25,526 nt of DNA from JAAZAI01 sp050942875 (GCA_050942875.1 JBMNOD010000051.1:1-25526), one strand, 5' to 3'; shown: positions 16,625 to 24,410, numbered from the stretch's first letter. Numbers and translations are program-made. Notes: generated by a model from the sequence alone, not told the origin.

Positions 16625-16638
16625 TGATAACGTTATCA
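16625..16638. promoter_or_regulatory. Perfect 14-base palindrome, LacI-type operator candidate
   Basis: TGATAACGTTATCA is perfectly symmetric with a central CG, as in LacI-family operators. It lies just upstream of the -35 box at 16646 of the first promoter copy. It has no counterpart at the second promoter copy (17735), so it would act on the small membrane protein only. No LacI-type gene is in the window. Confidence 0.45.
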
Positions 16639-16645
16639 TTACTTC

Positions 16646-16743
16646 TTGCGTCCCCGTCTGCAACGTGGTACAGTGTGCCCTCGACTAGTCCGAAACGGGA
16701 TTATCCGAATCCAGACGATTGTTTTTAAAAGAGGAATCCTTCC
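16646..16743 (+). promoter_or_regulatory. Promoter and leader, copy 1 (duplicate of 17735-17832)
   Basis: TTGCGT (16646-16651), a 17-base spacer and TACAGT (16669-16674) are followed by a leader containing the inverted repeat GGATTATCCGAATCC (16698-16712) and an AGAGGA ribosome site. The -35, -10, inverted repeat and ATG are each exactly 1089 bases from their equivalents before marR, with no gaps. The inverted repeat is the natural candidate for the MarR operator. Confidence 0.6.
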
Positions 16744-16893
16744 ATGAACACCGAAAGCCAGCATCGAGATTCTTGCAGCGCCGACAAAGTCGGCGGCTGC
16801 GTCCCGACGTTGATTGGGTTTGAGAAAGCGAGATGTGCAGGTTATGTCCGACATGATGCCTCCGAAAGAGTCGCCGTTGCGTCGCAGTATTGA
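16744..16893 (+). pseudogene. Leader frame made from the 5' end of marR
   Basis: An ATG frame of 49 codons begins MNTESQHRDSCSADKV, closely matching the first codons of the MarR gene at 17833 (MNTESQQRDLLSADKI). Similarity ends after about 21 codons, and the rest (ending ASERVAVASQY) has no resemblance to MarR. It is either a duplicated marR remnant or, since its ribosome site is intact and it overlaps the next gene by 50 bases in another frame, a translated leader that feeds ribosomes to that gene. Both readings are inference. Confidence 0.6.
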
Positions 16894-17476
16894 GAACAGC
16901 ATCCGGCTGGTGTTGATTGTCATATTGGTGCCGTTTATGGTGGTCGTCGATCTTGCCGCAACCGGCAATCGGCTTCGCGACCATTCGCTGACCGAGTGGA
17001 GCCAGGCATTGATGTTGCTGGTTTGCGCGGCGCTTTTCGCCCGCGCGGCCCGCCGACGGCCTCATGGGCGCGGCTGGTATCTGCTGGTCTGCGGCTTTTA
17101 CCTGTGCTGTTTGATCCGCGAGCTGGATTGGGTGTTCGACAGGGCGTTGTACCATGGCGCTTGGTTCCCGTTTGCCGTCGCGACCGCCATCGTGGTCGTT
17201 GTTCGCGCCTTGCACCTGTGGCGGACGCTGCTGCCGGGTGCGGAGGAGTTTGTCGGCACGCAAGCTTTCGTCTATGTGCAGGTCGGGCTGGTCGTGGTGC
17301 TGTTCTTCAGCCGGCTCCTGGGCAGCGGGCGGCTCATCTGGTTCCACATCGGGCTGGAGCAGTCGCTGCGCCTGACCAAGTCGATCGTCCAGGAATCGCT
17401 TGAGTCGCTTGGCTATCTGCTGAACAGCTTTGGCGCCATCCATCTCCACCGCGAATTTGACCGCGAGCACTTGTAA
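16844..17476 (+). CDS. Small polytopic membrane protein of unknown function
   Basis: This 210-residue protein has about five hydrophobic segments (near 21-37, 51-66, 77-91, 106-122 and 130-149) and a charged C-terminus. The RELDWVFD (92-99) plus HGAW motif, and ESLESLGYLLNSFGAIHLH near the end, recall an uncharacterised inner-membrane family, but I cannot name it with certainty. The start is uncertain: ATG 16844 has only AGG two bases upstream, with GTG at 16835 and TTG at 16814 as alternatives. Translation may depend on the overlapping marR-like leader frame (16744-16893). It shares the promoter and putative operator of marR, so it is probably controlled by that regulator, and its location next to efflux genes hints at an envelope-stress or drug-response role. 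Confidence 0.75.
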   Translation: MSDMMPPKESPLRRSIENSIRLVLIVILVPFMVVVDLAATGNRLRDHSLTEWSQALMLLVCAALFARAARRRPHGRGWYLLVCGFYLCCLIRELDWVFDRALYHGAWFPFAVATAIVVVVRALHLWRTLLPGAEEFVGTQAFVYVQVGLVVVLFFSRLLGSGRLIWFHIGLEQSLRLTKSIVQESLESLGYLLNSFGAIHLHREFDREHL

Positions 17477-17517
17477 GGAGGTGAGAGGCCGAAGGGGGTT
17501 GCTGACGACTCGAAATA

Positions 17518-17686
17518 TCGACAAAGTTTGCGACAAAGCTCTCGACAAAGTTGTCCTTCGGAATCTCTAACCGCTAGCCGCTAGCCGCTGAAATCGACAA
17601 AACTCTCGACAAAGTTGTCCTTCGGAATCTCTAGCCGCTAGCCGCTAGCCGCTGAAATCGACAAAGCTCTCGACAAAGCTGCCCTC
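17518..17686. repeat. 64-base tandem repeat built of shorter repeats
   Basis: Two full 64-base units (about 17530-17593 and 17594-17657) and a partial third (17658-17686) run head to tail. Each contains TCGACAAAGCTC twice, then TTCGGAATCTC, then two or three CCGCTAG heptamers ending CCGCTGAAA. The 52 bases at 17635-17686 recur exactly at 20008-20059. The array fills most of the gap before the second promoter copy, and an AATTTCA heptamer array follows (about 17693-17715). No gene is seen. Confidence 0.8.
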
Positions 17687-17734
17687 AGGCCCCAATTTCA
17701 AATTTCAAATTTCTTTCAAATCTCAAATTCCCCC

Positions 17735-17832
17735 TTGCGCTTCCGTCCGCAACATGCTAGAGTACGCGCTTCGTTAGTCCGAAATGGGATTATCCGAATC
17801 CAGACGATTGTTTTTAAAAGAGGAATCCTTCC
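17735..17832 (+). promoter_or_regulatory. Promoter and leader, copy 2, of marR and the efflux genes
   Basis: TTGCGC (17735-17740), 17 bases and TAGAGT (17758-17763) lead to the same inverted repeat, GGATTATCCGAATCC (17787-17801), and the same AGAGGA ribosome site before the ATG at 17833. The repeat lies downstream of the -10 box, where a bound repressor would block transcription, fitting MarR autoregulation. Confidence 0.6.
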
Positions 17833-18340
17833 ATGAACACCGAAAGCCAGCAGCGAGACCTGCTCAGCGCCGACAAGATCGTCGGCTACGTCCCGTGCGG
17901 ACTCCACCGCGAATGGACGCTCGTCGTCAATCGCTGGATACGCGTCGTCCGCGCCATCCTCCAGCGCTTGAAGACGCCGGCGACCGCGATCAAGGCCCTG
18001 CTGTACCTCAAGCTTTTCCAGGACGGCGCCGAGCCGTCGGTCATCGCCGATTTCATCTGCATCCCGCGCCAGACCATGACCTCGATCCTCGCGGGCATGG
18101 AAGCCGACGGGCTGGTCGTCCGCCTCGACCATCCGACCGACCGGCGGCGCAGGCAAATCCGCCTTTCCCCCCAAAGGCGATGCGCTGGCCATGCGCATTC
18201 TCGACAAAATCAGCCGCTTCGAAGCCCAGGCCGCCGCCGCGCTCGATCCCGGCGAATTCAGCACCATGTTGAAACTGATGGGCAAATACTCCGAAGCGCT
18301 CGAACAGGCGGCCTTCGCCCAATTGGAGACCGCCAAATGA
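17833..18340 (+). pseudogene. MarR-family regulator, frameshifted at a C6 tract
   Basis: This is a winged-helix repressor of the MarR family, the expected local regulator of the pump genes that follow. Residues 1-110 are in frame from the ATG at 17833: dimerisation helices, recognition region AEPSVIADFICIPRQTMTSIL, and the wing DHPTDRRRRQIRLSP. At 18167-18172 a run of six C breaks the frame. With five C, the sequence continues KGDALAMRILDKISRFE and so on for 55 codons to a TGA at 18338-18340, giving a normal 168-residue MarR whose stop overlaps the next ATG as ATGA. As written, the frame instead stays open into the outer-membrane-factor gene, giving one 641-codon frame (17833-19758). The tract sits in a small hairpin, GCCTTT/AAAGGC. 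Sequencing error, true mutation or phase switching are all possible. Confidence 0.8.
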
Positions 18341-19758
18341 ACCTGCCTCGCACCCTTCGCCCCGCGTTTCCCCGCCCATTCTCGTACGGGCGGGGCTTCG
18401 CCCCCGCCCCCGCCATCCTCGCCGCGCTGCTGCTCACCGGCTGCGCCTCCTTCGACGCCGTCAAGGCGCGACAGGAGCAGACCGACGCCTTTTCGGGCCG
18501 TCTGGAAGACCTCGCCGCCGAGCATCTGGCCAAGCCGCTTTCGCTCGACGACTGCATCCGCATCGCCATGACGAACAACTACGCCGTGCGGGCCGCCGAC
18601 CTCGACCGCCAGCTCGGGCGCATCGCCCGCGACCTCTCCTTCTCGGCCTTCCTGCCCAAGGTCTCCACCACCGTCGGCTACACCTGGCACGCCAAGGAGC
18701 CGATGATGCAGGAGAAGGACGCGGGCGCCGGCGCCCTCTCTGTCGGCGCGCCGGTCTTCATGCCGTCGTCCTGGTTCCTGTACTCCCTCGCCCGGCACGG
18801 CCAGGCTTCGGCCGACACGGCCGCGGCCTACGTCCGCCAGGGCATCGTGCTCCAGACGACGGCCGACTACTTCGCCGTCAAGATCCAGGAGGACACGATC
18901 GCCGCGCTCGCGGCACAAGTCGAAGCCGCCCGCGCCTACGCCGCGCGCGTCGAGGGCCTTGCCGAGGAGGGCTTCTGCACCGGCTGGGAGCGCGACCAGG
19001 CCCGCTTCCTCGCCGAGGCGCGCAAGTTCGAGCTCGATCACGCGCGCCGCCAGCTCGACGTCGATCGCGGCAACCTGCTCGTCGGGCTCGGGCTTTCGCC
19101 CTTCGCCCCCGTCACGCTCTCCGGAGACGTTGGCGCCGCCACCCGCCCCGAAGGCGATGTGACGAACCTCGTCATGACCGCCCTCGGCATCCATCCCGAG
19201 CTGAGCATCGCCGACCGCAGCGTCGTCATGGCCGAGGACCAGGTTCGCGCCGCGTTCTGCAACTTCCTGCCCACGCTCTCGTTCGCCTCCTCGCTCAACT
19301 GGACCACCGACGACCTCGCGAAGCATTCGGCCAACTGGATGAGCGGCTTTTCCGGCGCGTGGTCGGTCTTCTCGGGCTTCGCCAACGTCGCCCGCCACCG
19401 CCAGGCCAAGGTCGAGCGCACCCGCTCCGAGCTCGAGCGCGAGACGACGTTCCTTTCGATCATGGTGCGCGTCATCGCCGCCTCGGCGGCCGTCGATGAC
19501 GCCGCCGAAAACACCCGCCTGCTCCAGCGCGCCTACGACGTGGCCAAGGCCAAGTTCGAGGATCGCGACGCCCAGGCCGGCGAGGGCCTCCTGCCGCTGA
19601 GCGACGCCCTCGACGCGCGCTCCGAGATGGAAGCCGCGCAGGTCGCGCTGGTCCGCAGCGCCCTCGCCGAACGCCTCGCCATCGCGCAGCTCGAACTCGC
19701 GATGGGGATTACGCGGGCGTCGGGGGATCAGACCAGGCCGCTTCGCGGCAGGGACTAG
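18337..19758 (+). CDS. TolC/OprM-type outer-membrane factor lipoprotein
   Basis: This 473-residue outer-membrane efflux protein forms the exit duct of a tripartite pump. An unusually long, proline-rich n-region leads to a hydrophobic stretch and the lipobox LLTGC (Cys36), so it is probably a lipid-anchored trimer. The mature part shows the two repeated halves of the OEP family, with long amphipathic helices such as AALAAQVEAARAYAARVEGL and the start LSLDDCIRIAMTNNYAVRA. The ATG at 18337 overlaps the restored marR stop (ATGA), which supports this start and coupled translation. In the sequence as given the same frame is also continuous with the upstream marR start. The TAG stop is the first triplet of a perfect 16-base palindrome. 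An adaptor and permease follow after a 345-base repeat-filled gap. Confidence 0.92.
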   Translation: MNLPRTLRPAFPRPFSYGRGFAPAPAILAALLLTGCASFDAVKARQEQTDAFSGRLEDLAAEHLAKPLSLDDCIRIAMTNNYAVRAADLDRQLGRIARDLSFSAFLPKVSTTVGYTWHAKEPMMQEKDAGAGALSVGAPVFMPSSWFLYSLARHGQASADTAAAYVRQGIVLQTTADYFAVKIQEDTIAALAAQVEAARAYAARVEGLAEEGFCTGWERDQARFLAEARKFELDHARRQLDVDRGNLLVGLGLSPFAPVTLSGDVGAATRPEGDVTNLVMTALGIHPELSIADRSVVMAEDQVRAAFCNFLPTLSFASSLNWTTDDLAKHSANWMSGFSGAWSVFSGFANVARHRQAKVERTRSELERETTFLSIMVRVIAASAAVDDAAENTRLLQRAYDVAKAKFEDRDAQAGEGLLPLSDALDARSEMEAAQVALVRSALAERLAIAQLELAMGITRASGDQTRPLRGRD

Positions 19759-20059
19759 CCGCTAGCGGCTAGGAAGTCCAAAGTCCAAGGTCCAAAGTCC
19801 AAGGTCTTCCGGAGGCTTGTAATTCGTAATTTTGTAATTCGTAATTTGAACAAACTCCTCTCTTCTCGCTCCTCACTCCTCACTAAAAAAACTTACTCCC
19901 ACACTTGCTCCCTTTTACACTTACTCTCGCCATGCTGTCGTTCTAGATCCTCTAGATTCTCTAGATCCTCTAGACTCTCTAGACTCTCTAGACTCTCTAA
20001 CCGCTAGCCGCTAGCCGCTAGCCGCTGAAATCGACAAAGCTCTCGACAAAGCTGCCCTC
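19756..20059. repeat. Chain of distinct short tandem arrays
   Basis: The gap between the outer-membrane factor and the adaptor contains, in order: palindrome TAGCCGCTAGCGGCTA (19756-19771); heptamers GTCCAAA/GTCCAAG, 4.4 units (19776-19806); GTAATTC/GTAATTT heptamers (19819-19847); a CTCCTCACTCCTCACT stretch; nonamers TCTAGAYYC, six units (19942-19995); CCGCTAG heptamers (20001-20028); and the module also present at 17635-17686. AAGTTTC heptamers lie just beyond (about 20072-20090). No gene or clear promoter is seen. Confidence 0.8.
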
Positions 20060-20103
20060 CGGCTCAAGTTTCAAGTTTCAAATCTCCAACCCAAGGAACC
20101 ACC

Positions 20104-21276
20104 ATGCATTTCATTAAAACCTTCCTCCTCGCGATTCTCGCCGCCGGCGTGGCGGCGGGCTGCGGGCGCAGCAGCGCCTCGACCGAATCGACCAAGACCG
20201 CTGAATCCGCCGCCGCCCAGCGCCGCGCCATCCGCGCGGCGCCCGCCGGGCAGCACCGCTTCGAAAACCGGCTCACCGTCCAGGGCGCCATCGAGTGCAA
20301 GGTCGTCGCCAACGTCGGCGCCCGCGTCCCGGGCAATCTCGACCGCATCGACGTGGACGAAGGCGACTTCGTCGAGGCCGGCAAGACCGTCCTCTTCCAG
20401 GTCGACCCGACCAGCCTCGAGAAGGCCGTGACGATCGCCGAGCAGGATCTCAACGTCGCCCGCGCGTCGCTCGCGGTCGCCAAGGCCCAGGCCGCCCAGG
20501 CCGAGGCCCAGGCGCGCAAGGCCTTGAGCGACTTCGCCCGCTACGAGCGCCTCCACGGGCAGGGCCGCGTGAGCGATCACGAGTTCGAGGTGCGCGACGT
20601 CGGCCGCGCCCAGGCCGAAGCCGCGCAGGAGGTCGCCAAGGCAGGCGTCGAACTGGCCGAGCGCCGCGTCGAGCAGGCCCAGGCCGCGCTCGGCATCGCC
20701 CGCAAGAATCTCGCCGACGCCACGGTCGTCGCCCCCATCGACGGCGTCGTCACCCGCCGCAGCGCCGAACCCGGCGAATTCGCCTCCGTTGGCAAGCCCA
20801 TCGTCCGCATCGAGGACTTCGCCACCCAGGAGGCCGTCGCGTTCCTCCCCGCCGCGTACCATGGCGACGTCCGCGTTGGCGAGACGACCTTCCGCCTTTC
20901 GGTCGACGATCGCGACGCCGGCGAGCACGTCGTCACGCACCGCGGCCCCACGGTCGACCCCGCGCTGCGCACCTTCGAGATCAAGGGGCGCATCCCGCAG
21001 GGGCAGGACGGCGTCGTGCCCGGCAACATGGCGAAGCTCACGGTCGGCTTCTCCTCCCGCGAGGGGCTCGGCGTCCCGGCGGCGTCGGTGCTCTTCCGCC
21101 GCGGCCGCAACATCGTCTTCGTCGTCGTCGACGGCCGGGCCGTCGAACGCGAGATCGTCTCCGGCGTCGCGGACGGCGGCTGGATCGAGATCGTCTCCGG
21201 GCTGGAGCCCGGGGAGCTGGTCGTCGTCGAAGGCCAGACCCTCCTGGCCGACGGCGATCTCGTCAGCGTGCTTTAA
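20104..21276 (+). CDS. RND efflux periplasmic adaptor (membrane fusion) lipoprotein
   Basis: This 390-residue adaptor of the HlyD/AcrA type links the inner-membrane permease to the outer-membrane factor. The signal peptide ends at lipobox AAGC (Cys20). The mature protein has a split lipoyl domain (about 60-100, RVPGNLDRIDVDEGDFVEAG, and 205-235, DATVVAPIDGVVTRRSAEPG). An alpha-helical hairpin rich in Ala and Gln (about 105-200) separates its halves. A beta-barrel domain and a membrane-proximal domain follow. AAGGAA sits seven bases before the ATG at 20104. Only 35 bases separate it from the permease gene, so they are surely one unit. Substrate cannot be predicted. Confidence 0.94.
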   Translation: MHFIKTFLLAILAAGVAAGCGRSSASTESTKTAESAAAQRRAIRAAPAGQHRFENRLTVQGAIECKVVANVGARVPGNLDRIDVDEGDFVEAGKTVLFQVDPTSLEKAVTIAEQDLNVARASLAVAKAQAAQAEAQARKALSDFARYERLHGQGRVSDHEFEVRDVGRAQAEAAQEVAKAGVELAERRVEQAQAALGIARKNLADATVVAPIDGVVTRRSAEPGEFASVGKPIVRIEDFATQEAVAFLPAAYHGDVRVGETTFRLSVDDRDAGEHVVTHRGPTVDPALRTFEIKGRIPQGQDGVVPGNMAKLTVGFSSREGLGVPAASVLFRRGRNIVFVVVDGRAVEREIVSGVADGGWIEIVSGLEPGELVVVEGQTLLADGDLVSVL

Positions 21277-21311
21277 TCCCGACCCGTCCGTTCTGAAGGG
21301 AGATTGCTTCC

Positions 21312-24300
21312 ATGTTCCTAGCCACTGCATCCACCCGGCGCCCCGTCGCCATGTCCTGCCTGCTCATCGCGCTCATCGTGCTTGGGCTCAACGCCGGCCG
21401 CAAGATGTCCATCGAGGATCTGCCCGCCGTGGACATCCCCTACGTCACCGTCATCACCCAGTGGGTCGGGGCGTCGCCCGAGGACATTGAGAAAGACGTC
21501 ACGAAGTACGTCGAGGACGCCGTCTCGGGCATCGACGGGCTCAAGCACATCATGGCCTCGAACCTGGAGAACGTGAGCCAGGTCGTTCTCGAGTTCGAGC
21601 TGGGCGTGGACGTGGACGTCGCGGCGCAGGACGTGCGCGAGAAGCTCGACGCCGTGCTCGCCGATCTCCCGATCGACGCCGATCGGCCGGTGATCCAGAA
21701 GATCAGCATCAACGAGGCGCCGGTGGTGAACCTCTTCCTCTCGGGCGACCAGGTCGTGGACGATCTCTACGACTATGCGGACAACGAGGTCGCGGACAGC
21801 TTCGCGACGGTGCGCGGCGTGGCGCGCGTGGACGTCGTGGGCGGCAACGAACGCGAGGTGTGGGTCGAGCTGGACCGCGCGCGGCTCGTGGCGGCGGGGC
21901 TGACGGCGGGCGACGTGGCGACGGCGCTGGGCGCCGGCGTGCTGAGCCTGCCCGGCGGCCGTCTGCGCGAAGGCGACATGGAGTACGCCGTGCGCTTCGA
22001 CGCGGAGTACCCCGAGGTGGCGCAGATCGAGGCGCTCGAAGTGGCGGGCGCCAACGGCGCGCGCGTGCTCCTGCGCGACATCGCGACCGTCCGCATGGCG
22101 ACGGAGGAGGTGCGCGAGCGCGTCCTGCTCGACGGCAAGCCGGGCATCGCGATCAAGATCGTCAAGAAGTCCGAGGGCAACACCGTGAAGGTGGCCCGGG
22201 AGTGCCGCCGCCGCTACGAGGAGCTTGCCGCCTCCCTCCCGTCCAGCATGACCCTCGACTGGGTCTCCGACGAGTCCGAGCAGATCGTCGAGTCCGTCAA
22301 CTCCGCCGTCGACAGCGTCTGGCAGGCCATCCTCATCTGCGCCGCCATCCTCTTCATCTTCCTCGTCAACATCCGCACGACGCTCATCGTCGCCATCACG
22401 ATGCCCGTCACGGTCGTCGTCAGCCTCTTCTTCATGCACCTCTGGGGCCAGACGCTCAACACGGTGACGCTCCTCGCGATCGGCCTCTCCACCGGCGTGC
22501 TCGTCTCCAACTCCATCGTCGTGCTCGAAAACATCGTCTCGAAGTTCGAGACGACGGCCGACCGCTGGGAGGCCGCCCGCCAGGGCGCCTCCGAGGTCAC
22601 CGTCGCCGTGCTCGCCTCGGCCGGCACGAACGTGATCGTGATGTTCCCCATCGCGATGATGTGGAGCCTCGTCGGCCGCGTCCTGGCGCCGTTCGCGATC
22701 ACGACGCTCGTCGTCAACGCCGTCTCCATCTTCATCAGCTTCACGCTCACGCCGATCCTTTGCGCCCTGATCCTCCAGCCCGTCGGCGCGCGCAAGGACA
22801 ACGTCTTCAGCCGCTTCGGCCGCCGCTGGGAGATCGGCTTCCAGCGCATCGCCAGCCGCTACGCGTTCTGGCTGCGCCGCGTCTTCGACCGCCGCCCCGT
22901 CTGCATCGCCATCGCCGTCGGCTTCGTGGCCGTGTTCCTCCTTTCGCTCAAGATCGGCTCCGACCGCATCGGCTTCACCTTCTTCGAGAACGACGACGTC
23001 GGCCGCATCTTCATCCGCGTCGAACTCCCGCCCCACAGCAGCCTCGAAGCCACCCAGAAGCGCCTCGCCGCCATCCAGGAGCGCCTCGGCAAGTTCTCCG
23101 ACCTCGAGAACGTCCTGACCACCGCCGGCTACGCCCTGGCCTTCGGCGGCCAGGCGAGCGAAGGCGTGTACATGGGCCAGATCGAGCTCTTCTTCAAATC
23201 CAAGCTCGAGCGCGACTGGAGCATCCACGACCGCCTCCAGGAAGTCCGCGAGCTTTTGGCCGACGAAACCGACTGCCTCGTCTCCGCCTCCGTCGGCAAC
23301 AAGCTCGGCGGGCAGGCCCTGCCCATCGAATTCAACCTCACCGGCCCCGACCTCGACGTGCTCGAAGACACCGCGCGCGCCATCCGCGACGTCGGCCGCA
23401 AGGCGCCCGGCGTCGGCATGCTCGAGACGACCGTGCGCGACGCCAAGCCCGAGCTGCGCGTCGTCCCGCGCCGCGCCGTCCTCGCCGACCTCGGCGTCGC
23501 CCCCTCCGCCCTCGGCGCGCTCGTGCGCGCCAACATCGACGGCGTCGAGGCCGCCACCTACAAGCGCGGCGACCGCTCCTACGACATCCGCGTCAAGCTC
23601 GGCGAAATCCCCGGCAAGGATCAGGTCCGCCAGTTCATGCTGCCCGCCCGCGACGGCAAGGCCATCCCGCTCGAAAGCGTCGCCGACGTCGTCGACGACC
23701 GCGCCCTGCTCCAAGTGTACCGCTACGACAAGCAGCGCGCCGTCGTCATCGTCGGCGACCTCGTCCCCGGCGCCACGCTCAGCCAGACGGCCGACGCGAT
23801 CCTCGCCGAGGTCGACCGCCTCGACCTCATCCCGCCGGGCTACGAGCTGAAGCCCGCCGGCAGCAGCAAGCTGCTCGTCGACGCCATCGCCGACTTCACC
23901 GAGGCGATCCTGCTCGGCGCGTTCCTCACCGTGCTGCTCCTCGCCGCCATGCTCGAATCGTGGACTCGCCCCGCCTTCGTGCTCCTGACGCTGCCGATGG
24001 GCCTCATCGGCGTCATCGGCTCCCTCGCGGCCACCGGGCTCTCGGCCACGATCCTGACCTTGCTCGGCGTGCTGATGCTCATCGGCATCGTCGTGAACGC
24101 GGCCATCCTCATCATCGAGCGCATGGGCCAGCTCGTCGACGACGACGGCATGACGAAGCGCGAGGCGCTGATCGTGGCGATGCACGACCAGTTCCGCCCC
24201 GCGCTGATGCTCATCCTGGCCTCCGGCCTCGGCATGCTGCCGATCGCCCTCGGCCGCGGCATCGGCTCCGAGAACCGCGTCAGCATGGGCGTCGCCTCCG

Positions 24301-24410
24301 TCGGCGGCATCCTCGTCGCCGGCCTGTTCACCCTCACCGTGCTGCCCTTCATCGCCTCGCTGTTCACGAAATCCCAGCGCGAGCAGGGCCTTTTGGAGAA
24401 GAGTGAGTAG
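21312..24410 (+). CDS. RND-family efflux permease lacking the canonical proton relay
   Basis: This 1032-residue inner-membrane permease of the AcrB/MexB-like hydrophobe/amphiphile group has twelve expected membrane segments and two large periplasmic loops. The ATG at 21312 has AAGGGAG about ten bases upstream. TM4 reads GLSTGVLVSNSIVVLEN and aligns without gaps to AcrB GLLVDDAIVVVEN, so the essential Asp407-Asp408 pair is Ser399-Asn400. TM10 reads IGIVVNAAILI against AcrB IGLSAKNAILI, so Lys940 is Asn929. The Thr after the RP-X-X-M motif in TM11 is also Leu. No replacement acidic residue is evident in TM4 or TM10. The protein otherwise looks complete, so it may use another coupling mode or be a non-transporting or passive variant. 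The TAG stop lies in the first GAGTAGA repeat. Codon third bases shift from mainly G to mainly C near 22200. Confidence 0.95.
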   Translation: MFLATASTRRPVAMSCLLIALIVLGLNAGRKMSIEDLPAVDIPYVTVITQWVGASPEDIEKDVTKYVEDAVSGIDGLKHIMASNLENVSQVVLEFELGVDVDVAAQDVREKLDAVLADLPIDADRPVIQKISINEAPVVNLFLSGDQVVDDLYDYADNEVADSFATVRGVARVDVVGGNEREVWVELDRARLVAAGLTAGDVATALGAGVLSLPGGRLREGDMEYAVRFDAEYPEVAQIEALEVAGANGARVLLRDIATVRMATEEVRERVLLDGKPGIAIKIVKKSEGNTVKVARECRRRYEELAASLPSSMTLDWVSDESEQIVESVNSAVDSVWQAILICAAILFIFLVNIRTTLIVAITMPVTVVVSLFFMHLWGQTLNTVTLLAIGLSTGVLVSNSIVVLENIVSKFETTADRWEAARQGASEVTVAVLASAGTNVIVMFPIAMMWSLVGRVLAPFAITTLVVNAVSIFISFTLTPILCALILQPVGARKDNVFSRFGRRWEIGFQRIASRYAFWLRRVFDRRPVCIAIAVGFVAVFLLSLKIGSDRIGFTFFENDDVGRIFIRVELPPHSSLEATQKRLAAIQERLGKFSDLENVLTTAGYALAFGGQASEGVYMGQIELFFKSKLERDWSIHDRLQEVRELLADETDCLVSASVGNKLGGQALPIEFNLTGPDLDVLEDTARAIRDVGRKAPGVGMLETTVRDAKPELRVVPRRAVLADLGVAPSALGALVRANIDGVEAATYKRGDRSYDIRVKLGEIPGKDQVRQFMLPARDGKAIPLESVADVVDDRALLQVYRYDKQRAVVIVGDLVPGATLSQTADAILAEVDRLDLIPPGYELKPAGSSKLLVDAIADFTEAILLGAFLTVLLLAAMLESWTRPAFVLLTLPMGLIGVIGSLAATGLSATILTLLGVLMLIGIVVNAAILIIERMGQLVDDDGMTKREALIVAMHDQFRPALMLILASGLGMLPIALGRGIGSENRVSMGVASVGGILVAGLFTLTVLPFIASLFTKSQREQGLLEKSE

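Noticed and set aside
17518..17686. CRISPR-like repeat array
   Set aside because: The units are contiguous, without unique spacers, and are made of smaller repeats; no cas genes are present.
21318..24185. Minus-strand frame of 955 codons and a plus-strand frame at 21860-24406
   Set aside because: Both overlap the RND permease completely and translate to Asp/His- or Arg-rich low-complexity sequence typical of shadows in high-GC genes.
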